A stretch of DNA of 64,000 bases from Dolomedes plantarius (GCA_907164885.2 OU015503.1:65832068-65896067); one strand, 5' to 3'. Counted from the stretch's first letter, positions 50,401 through 57,230 are shown. Made by a program: numbers and translations. Notes: generated from the sequence alone by a model not told the origin.

Positions 50401-53400
50401 TTTATTTGAATAAATACAATTTAATGTAGTTATTTTTATATTGCTATTGAGAGTGGAGAAGATTTGAATGCATTCAAGAATTTTTCCTTGAAAATTTTTT
50501 TAAAAGCAAGAAATAAATTTTTTTCTTGTGAAACATGTCTAAAAAAATATTAACATTTTATTTCATTAAAAAAAAACTTCTTGTAGGGCTGATAATAATC
50601 CTGCTATTTGAGAAACTAATTACAGTTGCATATAGGAAAAATCTTAAATTAATGTTATAATTATATAAAAAAAAATTAATTAAAAATCATAACCTTAGTG
50701 TATTTTCTTTTTGTTGAATATGTATGTGAACTTTTTATTATATAATTTGTGTAAATAGAAACTGTGAAAATATCTGCCTAGAAAATACTTTTAATCACAT
50801 TTTTTTTTACACTAAAACAGGGAGATTGCTGAATTTTGTTTCCTTAATATTATTTAATTTTCTTTCTGTTATGAACAATATTTATGAGTCATATTCCTAA
50901 TTCAGCAATTTCCATACAACTCACTGATGAAATCAAGGCATATTACTTGAAACAATGCAAGACGTATTAGTTGTGACACAATTCTTGCTCACAGAACTGT
51001 ATATTTTTTTAAATGTTTGATAATCTATATATATAAAACAATTCCGTAACTGACTGACTGACAGACAATGCACAGACCAAACTGCTGGACATAAAGTGCT
51101 GAAATTTTGCATGGCAATTCTTATAGTGTAGGGGTGCACTAAGATTTTTGAAAAATTCTTAATTTTTTAAAATTAAATTTTTAAGCTGTTTTTGTAATAT
51201 TCTTTAAAGTTTGCTTTTAAAATAATAATCCGAGGTTATAAAATTTATATCACAAGAAGGATCATAAAAATTCCTTTAAAACGAAATCTTTTTCGAATCT
51301 GTACCTCCATTTTCTGATTTTTTGTGAATTTTTAAATATTAAATTTTAGAATTTAATTTATTAAATGCTGATCACGTGGTTTCTTTTCTTTTAATTTTGG
51401 GTCACGTGCATAACAATGAAATAGACAAAAAAATATTAACATACAGTAAAAGAAATGTTCCTCAAACTGTACTATATTCTTTAGTATGTTCTATTAGATT
51501 TAATTTGAATATTTTCTTCTACATTATTTTGTCTATAAAAATATCCGTTACGATTTTTTTATAAATATTTTTTTTTGCTTTTTTACATCAATCAACTGCA
51601 TACATTGATCATTGTATTTATTATAAATACATTTATACATATTTTTGGCATTAATTGCATACATTGACCGTTGTATTTGATTTGAATGTACCTCGTAGCA
51701 AAGTACGGGTTTTCAGCTAGTATAATATTAAGTGTGAAGCTACTTTTCAAGTCTTTCATCCCAACTTCTTTTCCTTATATTTTTTCTTTTTAAGGAATGG
51801 AGACATGCCCATGGTATGAGATGTTTGGGCATTCCTAATACTGCTCACTTTGCAAATGTCACTCAAATAGAAGATGCTCTTGGCTGTGAGTATATTTTAT
51901 TGTAAATATTTTAAACTCTGTAAATATAAGGTGATTCACTTGAAAGAGACCCTGAATATTCTGTAATAACTTTCGCTAGAATGACACAATCTGAACAAAA
52001 GAAATATGCTGCATACCTTGATGTATGTGTAATTAATTACATTACATGCAATGCTTATAAACAATTGGTTACTTATAGGCGACAAGACCAGTATATCTAT
52101 CCTGCTTAAGCTAAAAATTATTTTGATAAGTCACAATGTCCATTTTCAGCTCATCCCATCTCATGTGGGCATTCATGGGAACAAAATGGCGGATAAACTA
52201 GCTAAGGAGGGTTGCAGTCACTTAGAGTTAACAGACTTAAAGATCTCGTCTGACTTCGTCAGACACTGGAGGATAGGCAACACATGCAATGCTGGAAGTG
52301 ATGTTGGTTTTTTGTCAGACATGTTTTGAAGTGGCATTCCATGTTTCTTAATGCATTGGCATGGATATCAAGGGGAATAGCAGAATAGCAGTAATATCAA
52401 GTTGGATGTTTTCCTTTAAATTCTCCACAGTATGAGGCTTGTTCCAAAAGACTTTTTCCAAAGGACTGGTGGTGTCAGATCCAGTGACGAAAGCTCCTTT
52501 GAAATTACCCTGTTTCCGATGAAAACCTCAATGTCTGCCATGCTCCTTAACACATTGCTTCATCTTTCTCGAAGTAATCTCTGTTAACTCATGATCATCC
52601 AGTTGATTCATGAACTGTTCAAAAATGTCCAGGTACATATCGATGTCAAAGAAAATAAAGTCTATAATGTGCAACTAACACATCATGCATTGCACACCAA
52701 ATTTTTTTTATCATGGTGTGGTCTGGTGTTTGGTGAGTAGCAAAGGGATTTTCAGTGGCCCAGTATTTGCGTGACTATGCAAGTGTTTTGCCAGTTAACA
52801 TAACTATGCCACATCCAAGAACCATGTGATGTGATGTGCCATCTACTGAGGAGCACATTGTATGTTTTGTTCATACAAACTTACCTCTGGGAGTGCTGGG
52901 TCAAGTGTATCGGTCTCAGCACTTGTCTCGGTTCTAAATTACAGGACCGGTCTGTTGGGGGTAATGCTGGCCGACTTTATGGTGCCCCCTTCAATGAATG
53001 GCCAGCAGTCTCGTGGTGTAAATTAGGGCGTCTGTCCAAATTCGATGTTGACCACAACTGGTCTGGTGTCTGTGGGACGTTGTAAGTTTGGCAATTCATA
53101 TTCAGGGCTATTGTTTAATCTACAATAGCCTCTGCATTATCAACAACATGTTTTGTTCATATTGCTTCACCCTAGCAAGAGTTATTATAGGATATTTGAG
53201 GCCTCTGCCGAGTGAACCACCATATAGATTTTAAAGCAAAAATAACATTGGATATAGCTTTGAATTTTCTGTAAAAACTGCTTTTTGTAATACTGTGTGC
53301 TTCATTTTCTAACTCATCAGCATTCTTATTCTTTGACCAACCAATTTCATTTTTAAGGTAAAATATTTTACTTTGACAATATAAACCTAATAATGGTGTC

Positions 53401-56139
53401 CATACCAAACTCATAACATTTGATGATTTATCATAACTTGACTTTTTTTTTGTTACACACATATTTAAAAACTTAGTTTGCAGTTAGCATTTTAAAATGT
53501 TGAAATTTTAAGGTGTCAGGAGATCTCTGGCATGTTGATAACATGAAGAATATGAGTTACCTTATCAACACAGTGATATCATGAATGAAAGAGAATTAAA
53601 AACAAAAGTAAAATGTTTAATTCAGTGGACATTACACATGTTAAAGTGAGCACATAATAAAGTGAGCGTTTAATCTGTATAGATACTATAAATAAAAATT
53701 TTAATACTCTATCTCTTCAAAGTTATGAGGCTTAATTTTACATTGCTAAATTCAGTGATATACTTGTTCACAGCAATTTATGTGTGAATTTTGTTGCAGT
53801 ATGGCAGAAACTGAAAGAACAAAAACAGAAGGAAAGATTTTTGCCAAGCAATGAGGTAAGATATAAATTTGCATTTCATATGAATACTCATACATGATTA
53901 CTGTCTGGTGAGAAATGAAAAAAAAAGGGAAGGCATCCAAACTGCTGCACTAGAACATTTTTGCATTTTGTAAATATTTTGAAACTAGCTGGGTTTTGCC
54001 CAACTATTGAATCACTTGACACTTTAATCACAGTTCACTTGAATTAAAATTTTTTTTCACTTTTAATTGCCAAAAAATCCCCCCAAAATCAGTACATCTT
54101 CAAATGATCTATTTATGATTAAAAAGTTTGAATTAAAAGTATGAAACATAGAAAAATAATTAAAAATTAGACACATGATGAAACATTTCTTTTCAGTGAT
54201 TCATTTTTTAGTGAGAATCACACTGTGAATGAATCATGCTGTGTTTACATTGTAAAAGATGGCGGTTACGTTTTGTTCGGTGGAGTATGCATTTAGAATT
54301 GAAATATCTCTAAAACTATTAAAGTAACAGAATAAGTGTATGCAGAAAAAATTGACAGCTTTTAAAGCTCTTTCTAAATCTGTATAATTTATCTACTTCC
54401 TTAAAAAAAAAAAAAAAAAATTAAAAAAAAAAAAATTGACTTTTAAAACATGGCAGTTACATTTTGTATCGGTGGAGTATGCATTTAGAATTGAAATACC
54501 TCTAAAACTATTAAAGTAACAGAATAAGTGTGCACAGAGAAAATTATCAGTTTTTAAAGCTCTTTCCAAATATGTAATATTTATATACTTTCATGAAAAA
54601 AAAACATCGATTTTGACATTTTCAAACATGGCTGAATTTCATAATGGATGCCATACTGGAAAAGGTCTACCCGGAATTGTTTCAGACCAACAACATTTTT
54701 CTTTTATTTATATAGATAATTGCACTTAAAAAATGAATGGTAGAGAAATAGAGGTATACTATTCCAGCTCATCTATTAAATTTTAGTTTGATTTTCAGTT
54801 ATTTATTCCAGCTCATCTATTAAATTTTAGTTTGATTTTCAGTTATTAGAATAAAACACTAAGGTGTTAAGGACAAAATTGTTCAATTACAGGGCCTATA
54901 TTTTCACTGAGTATTATATACTTTACATTGGTTCTCATATTAAATATTATGTATTGAATTTTTAATATAAATACTGATGAGGATACTTTGTTATCCATGT
55001 TGTAATTTTTTTCCACTGCTTAATTAGTTATTGTTAACAGGCATTTTATTGGTAGCAGAATTTTCATGCCTCTGAATTACATTTCCTAGCAAATTCAATC
55101 CTTTTTAATATAACTGTACTTAATGACACCAGTGACGTTTTACAATAATTCTGCTTGTGAAATATATAGCATGAGTTTGTCTTAAAAGTCAGGTTTCCAC
55201 ACAATTTTTTAGAAGAAATTTTTAGGTTAACACTGAGAACTAAGCAAGTTCAATATGGCTTCTACCCAGCAGCCTTAAATTCGGTAATTTGAAACGGTGA
55301 ATAAAACTTGAGTAACTTGTTTCTAAAGTAAATTAAATAAGGCTTAATGACATCGGGATTTTCTGAATCTATCATTAAGCTATCTCATAGATATTGATTT
55401 TTCCAAATTCAGTTAAGAGTTTGGTAAAGTCTCATAATTGAACACTAATGGTACTTCCTCTGATGAAGAAAAGTGTTTGAATACTTTTCAGCTCTATAGT
55501 TGAAGAGAAAACAAATTTCTCTAAATAAATGTCACTTATAAGTGATATTAATTACAGTTCAGTTATATTTTTCTCTTTTTGTCCAGTCTAGAAAAACTAA
55601 TAAATGTAATTTGGTTAGTTATGATTTCAGTGGAGGGTGCGGTGGCCCAGTTGGCAAGAACAGCGGGCCAGTAATCTGAACATCCCTGGTTCGATGCTCG
55701 TTGCTGCAAATCCATCGCCATGTTCAATAATGGTGGCCGGGGCATGTAAAATATGTTGTGGCTGCAATGTCCTTCATGTTCTCAAATTTACCTCTGGAGG
55801 TGCAGGGTCAAGTGTTCCGGTCTTGTTACTTTACTCAGTTCAAAATTATGGGACCAGTCCTTTAACCAAGTCGGACTCCGACTCTTGTGGTGCTAATTCA
55901 AAACAGGAACCTATTAGGACCTGGTGAATGGAACCTCCAACCAGGGGACAATAGCAACAACAACAACATGATTTCAGTTTTGTTTATTTATCAGTGTTTA
56001 GTTATTAGTTTGAGTAATTCATACTGCTGTTTATTAACTTTTATTTTCTTTGTTGTTATAGGAAGAGTATGAAGATACGCAAGGTAATGTTGTAAATAAG
56101 AAAACATATGAAGATTTGAAACGTCAAGGACTGCTGTAA
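20068..56139 (+). CDS. SF3A3: Splicing factor 3A subunit 3 (SF3a60), 17 coding exons, whole gene span
   Basis: Exons: 20068-20163, 26849-26896, 27032-27084, 28765-28870, 31471-31546, 35651-35742, 36828-36910, 38870-38942, 41190-41255, 42648-42716, 44163-44230, 46689-46869, 48384-48548, 50034-50144, 51795-51885, 53800-53855, 56062-56139. Phases agree at every junction and the sum is 1512 nt, 503 residues (human protein about 501). The product is a core subunit of SF3a in the U2 snRNP; with SF3A1 and SF3A2 it anchors U2 to the branch site in the nucleus. Visible parts: N-terminal helix [19 protein letters not shown], central [15 protein letters not shown]-like [20 protein letters not shown], an acidic stretch (about residues 360-377), and a matrin-type zinc finger with C410, C413, H427 and H433. 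All introns are GT-AG. The gene is 36 kb because introns hold transposons; no coding exon is interrupted. Confidence 0.97.
21973..21995 (+). repeat. Hairpin made of terminal-repeat motif
   Basis: TCTCACTTG and CAAGTGAGA surround a CCC loop. The stem repeats the AAGTGAGA motif of the element's own TIRs, which suggests an internal transposase site or the end of an older, shorter element. Confidence 0.6.
22163..22328 (-). repeat. tRNA-derived SINE (family 2)
   Basis: On the - strand: GATGGCCGAATGGCTAGGA (box A) and GTGGGTTCAAGTCCCAC (box B within a perfect T arm), a Ser/Leu-like tRNA head. The body TTAAACTGTAGATCCTGGTT and GTAGCACTCC is shared with 43134-43310. Confidence 0.75.
22630..24837 (+). 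mobile_element. pogo-like transposon with GC-rich repeated ends (intron 1)
   Basis: The ends CCGTAATTTCGCACGTAA and the inverse of ACGTAATTTCGCACGTAA are flanked by TA at 22628-22629 and 24838-24839. Both subterminal regions repeat a GCGGCGCTTACG motif several times, giving unusual CpG-rich patches. The inside holds a broken CENP-B-like transposase on the + strand. Confidence 0.88.
22945..24228 (+). pseudogene. pogo/Tigger-like transposase, multiple stops and frameshifts
   Basis: The start [20 protein letters not shown]...[17 protein letters not shown] is the CENP-B N-terminal/pogo HTH. It stops after about 49 codons. Later fragments in shifting frames include the [10 protein letters not shown] region with the first catalytic Asp, a [10 protein letters not shown] segment, [20 protein letters not shown] (the QPLDV motif with the third Asp replaced by Asn) and an acidic C-terminus. 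It is inactive. Confidence 0.85.
25156..25434 (+). repeat. Diverged tandem duplication (intron 1)
   Basis: Two segments (about 25156-25262 and 25296-25434) share TACTGATTGC, AGATTCATGGTA, AGATCCA.GTGAT, GCAGTATTGC and GCGAACATGCCA in order. The second carries an extra insert near 25380. Origin unknown. Confidence 0.6.
26849..26896 (+). CDS. SF3A3: SF3A3 coding exon 2 (residues 33-48)
   Basis: [16 protein letters not shown], matching the conserved DQINSDHR segment. Acceptor TTTTTTAG, donor GTAAGT; phase 0. Confidence 0.95.
27032..27084 (+). CDS. SF3A3: SF3A3 coding exon 3 (residues 49-66)
   Basis: [18 protein letters not shown], matching the family's RYME...L.DLYDDKDG. Donor GTAAGT; ends in phase 2. 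Confidence 0.94.
27835..28300 (+). mobile_element. piggyBac-type deletion derivative (intron 3)
   Basis: The ends CACGTTTGCTGCCACTGA and the inverse of CACGTTCGCTGCCAGTAA sit next to ATAA (27831-27834, a decayed TTAA) and TTAA (28301-28304). The centre reads [17 protein letters not shown] and then an acidic [18 protein letters not shown] stretch with stops, typical of a piggyBac transposase N-terminus. The catalytic part is deleted. Confidence 0.68.
28765..28870 (+). CDS. SF3A3: SF3A3 coding exon 4 (residues 66-101)
   Basis: [20 protein letters not shown]..., the highly conserved [10 protein letters not shown] segment, ending RKHPHE. Donor GTATGT. Confidence 0.96.
29408..29565. mobile_element. 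Short pogo/Tc1-type MITE (intron 4)
   Basis: The ends CAGTGGAACCTTTATCAATC and the inverse of CAGTGGAACCTCGATCTATC are flanked by TA on both sides; 158 bp, non-coding. An end-truncated inverted copy is at 39198-39359. Confidence 0.8.
29885..30460. mobile_element. Diverged hAT-type MITE (intron 4)
   Basis: Left end CATTGGTTCCTAATCAGTGG and right end ..GGAAACCACT resemble CAGTGGTTCCCAAC hAT termini. Neighbouring TCTAGGA and TCCAGGA look like a decayed target duplication. Non-coding and AT-rich inside. Confidence 0.5.
30592..31318 (+). mobile_element. Non-autonomous Helitron-like element, family H1, both ends (intron 4)
   Basis: Inserted between A (30591) and T (31319). Starts TCTATATATATAAAACAG, then TGACTGACTGAC and CCGCTGGACC; ends GTACGGGTATTCAGCTAG. 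TC...CTAG ends with no target duplication are the Helitron signature. No Rep/helicase is encoded in 727 bp. Confidence 0.8.
31471..31546 (+). CDS. SF3A3: SF3A3 coding exon 5 (residues 102-127)
   Basis: [18 protein letters not shown]..., matching the [10 protein letters not shown] motif. Acceptor AACATTTAG, donor GTAAGA; ends in phase 1. Confidence 0.95.
31773..31814 (+). repeat. Perfect 17-bp inverted repeat (hairpin) in intron 5
   Basis: GCATACTTAATATTATA and its exact inverse flank the 8-nt loop ATGTTATG. No TIR or target duplication is evident around it. Confidence 0.85.
32207..32766 (+). mobile_element. Relic TIR element of the CAGGGTG type (intron 5)
   Basis: The arms (32207-32350 and 32625-32766) are inverse to each other, sharing AAAAGTATCCAAAA, ATTTTAAAAA and TAATATCAATCATAG blocks. 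The right end is CACCCTG before TA. The centre (about 32495-32600) has a decayed + strand transposase tail ([18 protein letters not shown]), as at 4906-5100. Confidence 0.65.
33241..33917 (+). mobile_element. hAT-type deletion derivative inserted in the mariner relic
   Basis: The ends CAGACCTGCCAAC and the inverse CAGACCTGCCAACCCC form the TIRs. TAATAG flanks both sides (33235-33240 and 33918-33923); the full 8 bp expected of hAT is not seen. The inside keeps a transposase tail. Confidence 0.72.
33310..33591 (+). pseudogene. hAT transposase C-terminal (dimerisation) fragment
   Basis: An open frame with [19 protein letters not shown] and [17 protein letters not shown], the conserved hAT C-terminal motif (P.SNAE.ERVFS ... 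R..L...TL..LL). It ends at 33591. The catalytic core and zinc finger are deleted. Confidence 0.8.
34109..34162 (+). repeat. Short AT-rich direct repeat
   Basis: GGATTAATTTATTAAAAT occurs twice within about 50 bp, with an intervening inverse-like AATTAATTTGTT. Confidence 0.6.
35008..35487. mobile_element. hAT-type MITE with 8-bp target duplication (intron 5)
   Basis: The ends CAGGGATGGATTAACC and the inverse CAGGGCTGGATCAGTGC are flanked by GATCTCAG (35000-35007) and GATCTCTG (35488-35495), 7 of 8 identical. 480 bp, no coding trace. Confidence 0.78.
35651..35742 (+). CDS. SF3A3: SF3A3 coding exon 6 (residues 127-157)
   Basis: [20 protein letters not shown]..., the [17 protein letters not shown] block of the family. 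Donor GTAAAA; ends in phase 0. Confidence 0.96.
36063..36750 (+). mobile_element. Helitron-like element, family H1, 3' end lost (intron 6)
   Basis: A|TCTATATATA... start, TGACTGACTGACAGA, GCACAGACCAAATCGCTGG and the full body of 30592-31318. After the central AT run the sequence diverges and no CTAG end is present. Confidence 0.72.
36828..36910 (+). CDS. SF3A3: SF3A3 coding exon 7 (residues 158-185)
   Basis: [20 protein letters not shown]..., nearly identical to the family's [21 protein letters not shown]. Donor GTAAGT; ends in phase 2. Confidence 0.96.
38187..38664. mobile_element. TA-flanked TIR element with AACTGGGC motifs (intron 7)
   Basis: The left end AGGTAAGTTGGTGTAACTGG and the inverse of the right end (AGGTAAGTTTGGGTAACTGG) match. 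TA at 38185-38186 and 38665-38666. The AACTGGGC motif recurs inside near 38443, and an AT run lies at 38467-38504. Non-coding. Confidence 0.75.
38870..38942 (+). CDS. SF3A3: SF3A3 coding exon 8 (residues 185-209)
   Basis: [20 protein letters not shown]..., matching YLEMLLEYLQDYTDRVKPL. Acceptor TATTTTCAG, donor GTATGT. Confidence 0.95.
39198..39359. repeat. Truncated inverted copy of the 29408-29565 MITE
   Basis: Its inverse aligns with 29408-29565: CGTTTTCCCGTATGTGTCATTTATTTCA-type core and GTTCCTGCAT. The CACTG terminus at 39355-39359 abuts a GT/AT microsatellite; the other end is GGAATCTCGATC. Confidence 0.65.
39358..39402 (+). repeat. (GT)n(AT)n microsatellite
   Basis: A GT run then AT repeats, wedged between the MITE copy and the pogo element. 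A matching AT run follows the element at 40352-40396. Confidence 0.9.
39404..40351 (-). mobile_element. pogo/Tigger-type non-autonomous element, copy 2 (intron 8)
   Basis: Co-linear with 8136-9107 in the same orientation, from CAGTGATTTCTGCTTATA to the inverse of CAGTAACCACCGCTTATA. It contains its own AT run (39498-39523). AT microsatellites flank both ends, so insertion into a TA repeat is likely. Confidence 0.8.
40352..40396 (+). repeat. (AT)n microsatellite
   Basis: An AT run directly after the pogo element; probably one side of the split target array. Confidence 0.9.
41190..41255 (+). CDS. SF3A3: SF3A3 coding exon 9 (residues 210-231)
   Basis: [20 protein letters not shown]..., matching FEKKWENGTFPGW. 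Acceptor GTGTTACAG, donor GTACAG; phase 0. Confidence 0.94.
41680..42366. repeat. Foldback element, about 235-bp arms (intron 9)
   Basis: 41680-41915 and 42130-42366 are inverse copies, from AAATATAACTAAAAAGTAAA inward to GGATGCAGGTCTAA. The loop holds a perfect 56-bp tandem repeat (41946-42001, 42002-42057), and its TTTATGGTGCG..CTTAAGTGC part resembles the right arm, so the loop contains a third partial arm. No coding capacity; ends and target duplication unclear. Confidence 0.85.
42648..42716 (+). CDS. SF3A3: SF3A3 coding exon 10 (residues 232-254)
   Basis: [20 protein letters not shown]..., identical in its core to the family's [19 protein letters not shown]. Phase 0. Confidence 0.97.
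43134..43310 (+). repeat. tRNA-derived SINE (family 2) (intron 10)
   Basis: The head GGCTGAATGGCTAGGGTGC and box B GGGTTCGAGTCCCAC match the inverse of 22163-22328. The shared tail TGTAGCTC..TCAATCAACC ends near 43310. Confidence 0.75.
43434..43622. mobile_element. Short pogo-type MITE, family CAGT(C/T)GATTCC (intron 10)
   Basis: The ends CAGTTGATTCCTGTTAATC and the inverse CAGTTGAATCCGGTTAATTG, TA on both sides. Same family as 44434-44603 and 50182-50343. Confidence 0.82.
43801..43973. mobile_element. Short MITE with TATATCAAG ends (intron 10)
   Basis: The left end CAGTAGAACCTTGATATATC and the inverse right end CAGTGGCACCTCGATATAAT match, with TCAAGG blocks repeated inside. TA follows the right end; the left flank lacks TA. 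Confidence 0.7.
44163..44230 (+). CDS. SF3A3: SF3A3 coding exon 11 (residues 255-277, SAP-like)
   Basis: [20 protein letters not shown]..., the SAP-like motif of SF3a60. Donor GTAAGT; ends in phase 2. Confidence 0.96.
44330..44420 (+). repeat. (GT)n(AT)n microsatellite (intron 11)
   Basis: About 24 bp of GT then about 67 bp of AT. Confidence 0.9.
44434..44603. mobile_element. Short pogo-type MITE (intron 11)
   Basis: The ends CAGTCGATTCCGGTTAATCG and the inverse CAGTTGAATCCGGTTAATTG, TA on both sides; 170 bp. Inner GGTCC..ATAA..GGTC blocks also pair. Confidence 0.85.
44614..46631 (-). mobile_element. Tigger-like transposon (intron 11)
   Basis: Imperfect TIRs (CCCTGCCACTTTATAAAATC at the left; inverse of the right end CTGCCGCTTTTAAAAATC) with TA at 44612-44613 and 46632-46633. 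It carries one transposase on the - strand, broken in a few places. Confidence 0.75.
44825..46290 (-). pseudogene. Tigger/pogo transposase (DD30D), frameshifted
   Basis: From 46288 the - strand reads [20 protein letters not shown] then a HTH, and shifts frame near 46150. 46159-45563 (198 codons) has the CENP-B DNA-binding domain ([22 protein letters not shown]) and [17 protein letters not shown] with the first Asp. Near 45500 another frame gives LLDNCSSH (second Asp) and, 31 residues on, QPLDQG (third Asp). 45286-44825 (153 codons) is the acidic C-terminal end. Three frames and at least one stop mean no product, but all catalytic Asp codons remain. Confidence 0.88.
46689..46869 (+). CDS. SF3A3: SF3A3 coding exon 12 (residues 277-337)
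   Basis: [20 protein letters not shown]..., then a [20 protein letters not shown] segment, matching the family's [14 protein letters not shown] and RNKDIAFLEAQIY. Donor GTAAGT; phase 0. Confidence 0.97.
47006..47788 (+). mobile_element. Helitron-like element, family H1, both ends (intron 12)
   Basis: A|TCTACATATATAAAACAG start and TTCAGCTAT end (CTAG mutated to CTAT), 783 bp. The central AT-rich block (TTTGGCATTAATTGCATACA) is duplicated at 47659-47680 and 47713-47734. Confidence 0.75.
48384..48548 (+). CDS. SF3A3: SF3A3 coding exon 13 (residues 338-392)
   Basis: [20 protein letters not shown]..., then the acidic ESDSDDEDD stretch and [14 protein letters not shown], as in the family. Phase 0. 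Confidence 0.97.
48844..48915 (+). repeat. Left end of a pogo-type MITE (intron 13)
   Basis: TA then CAGTGGTACCTTGGTATTTT; no right end was found. A similar single end lies at 57478. Confidence 0.5.
49226..49908 (-). mobile_element. Non-autonomous Helitron-like element, family H2 (intron 13)
   Basis: Read on the - strand: A|TCTCTCTATTCTAAAAAAAA start and GGGGGCGAAGACCCTAG|T end. The CTAGGG...CCCTAG pairing near the end gives the 3' hairpin expected of Helitrons. 683 bp, no helicase. Confidence 0.7.
50034..50144 (+). CDS. SF3A3: SF3A3 coding exon 14 (residues 393-429, zinc finger start)
   Basis: [20 protein letters not shown]..., carrying C410 and C413 and H427 of the matrin-type finger ([19 protein letters not shown]). 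Donor GTAAGT. Confidence 0.97.
50182..50343. mobile_element. Short pogo-type MITE (intron 14)
   Basis: The ends CAGTCAATTCCAGTGAATCG and the inverse CAGTCGATTCCGGTTAATTG, TA on both sides; 162 bp. Confidence 0.82.
51024..51720 (+). mobile_element. Helitron-like element, family H1, both ends (intron 14)
   Basis: A|TCTATATATATAAAACAA start; ends GTACGGGTTTTCAGCTAG|T. 697 bp; it ends 74 bp before exon 15, the closest transposon to any SF3A3 exon. Confidence 0.82.
51795..51885 (+). CDS. SF3A3: SF3A3 coding exon 15 (residues 430-460, zinc finger end)
   Basis: [20 protein letters not shown]..., with H433 completing the finger, then [10 protein letters not shown]. Donor GTGAGT; ends in phase 1. 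Confidence 0.97.
51929..52720 (-). mobile_element. Relic transposon of the CAGGGTG type, with a transposase tail (intron 15)
   Basis: Near 51929, GGTGATTCACTTGAAAGAGA resembles an element end. On the - strand, 52560-52320 reads in broken frames as [20 protein letters not shown], the conserved LK..I..I region after the catalytic core. The RNase H fragment at 52051-52329 sits inside. Confidence 0.45.
52051..52329 (+). pseudogene. RNase H fragment of a non-LTR retrotransposon
   Basis: The open frame contains [20 protein letters not shown] followed by AKEG, the canonical RNase H end motif (W.PSH.GI.GNE.AD.LAK.G) of jockey/CR1-type LINEs. Only this tip survives; no reverse transcriptase is seen nearby. 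Confidence 0.75.
52869..52985 (+). repeat. SINE body fragment
   Basis: Aligns with 55779-55893 (TTACCTCTGG..GTGC.GGGTCAAGTGT.CCGGTCT) without a tRNA head. Confidence 0.6.
53800..53855 (+). CDS. SF3A3: SF3A3 coding exon 16 (residues 460-478)
   Basis: [19 protein letters not shown], matching the family's LWAKLKLQK..ERWQPDTE. Acceptor TTTTGTTGCAG, donor GTAAGA. Confidence 0.94.
53985..54716 (-). mobile_element. Non-autonomous Helitron-like element, family H3 (intron 16)
   Basis: Read on the - strand: A|TCTATATAAATAAAAGAA start; TTGGGCAAAACCCAGCTAG|T end with a TGGG/CCCA hairpin just before CTAG. An internal tandem duplication of about 190 bp (near 54258 and 54450) repeats GGTGGAGTATGCATTTAGAA. 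732 bp, no coding. Confidence 0.75.
55633..55972 (+). repeat. tRNA-derived SINE with CAA tail (intron 16)
   Basis: The head GCGGTGGCCCAGTTGGCAAG (box A) and CTGGTTCGATGCTCG (box B). The body includes TCGGACTCCGACTCTTGTGG, also seen in family 1 tails; it ends in AGCAACAACAACAAC. Full-length-looking, near 340 bp. Confidence 0.8.
56062..56139 (+). CDS. SF3A3: SF3A3 coding exon 17 (residues 479-503) and stop
   Basis: [20 protein letters not shown] then RQGLL and TAA: the invariant SF3a60 C-terminus ([18 protein letters not shown]). Confidence 0.97.
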   Translation, partial: EEYEDTQGNVVNKKTYEDLKRQGLL

Positions 56140-56288
56140 TTAATTTTGTATTGCATGATGATTAACCAGACATCTTGTACATTACATATTTTATATAAAA
56201 AAGACTCATTTTCTTGACCACTCATCGGTTTACCATCTTATTCAGATTTATTTAAGAGGCACAAGTGAATTTTTTTGTTTTAAAAAAA

Positions 56289-56294
56289 AATAAA
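56289..56294 (+). terminator. SF3A3: SF3A3 polyadenylation signal AATAAA
   Basis: First canonical hexamer after the stop, at +150 bp, next to an A-rich stretch. Other signals may exist further on. Confidence 0.55.
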
Positions 56295-56299
56295 CCTTA

Positions 56300-57230
56300 C
56301 CGGATTAATTTTTGTACCTAGTCATGATTCCTAAAATGAAACTTATTTTAAGTAGATAGAAGACATTTTTATTCCCAACTTCAGAAAACCAAAAACTGGA
56401 AAAAATTTTGGTGGTTGAATTGAACTTGGTGAGTAACAACATGTTTTGGCATACAAATAATGTTGTGTATTTCTGAATTATTTTATCCAATTTTTTGGTT
56501 TCAGGAGAAAAGTGTGTGCGTGTAAAACCCTGAGACCTCACCTAAGGTTGCAAAACTGATTAGCTGTTGCATCTCTACATTAATTAAAGGTTAAGATGGT
56601 GCATCAGTTCACATCATTTGTCTTCTTTCCTAGAGTTAAGCTATCAGGAATTTCTTTCTCCAAATTTTTCTAATCGGAGGTTGGCAAATGCATATTTTTT
56701 AAATTTGGGCTTTGCATTTAAAAGAAGGCATTTAATTTATTACAGGACATTAAATTATTGATGCTATGACTACAAAATTAAAATTGTAAGATGCATGACA
56801 AATATGCTCATAATGCTCTGAATTAAAAAATATACAAAAGAAAAAGACTGAAAAAAAAATTCTTCATTCTTTAACAATGGGATTAAAGATCTGTGATGGC
56901 ATGTAATGTGTTGCCTTAAGGTATGGGGAATTTTCCTCACAATATTTTTCTAAGCACAAATTAGTAAACACATAATTTTGAATTCTCTTTTCTGCATTTG
57001 AAAATAGATCTTTGAATACAATGTGCATGTTTTTCAAATATATTTTTATTTTAATTCATTTTTGTTAGAAAAAAATTTATTTTCTAGCAGTATACATCAA
57101 TAATTTAATGCCATGTAAAAAATTAACTACCAAAAACTATTTTGTACTCTTTATTTATCTTTAATTTGCAAAAAAACTTATAAATATGCTTTAGTTTCAG
57201 TGTAATTAGAAAAAAAAATTCAGGTAGTCT
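56300..57230. other. AT-rich flank, no feature recognised
   Basis: No exon, TIR or repeat stands out. It may include an extended SF3A3 3'UTR. Confidence 0.4.
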
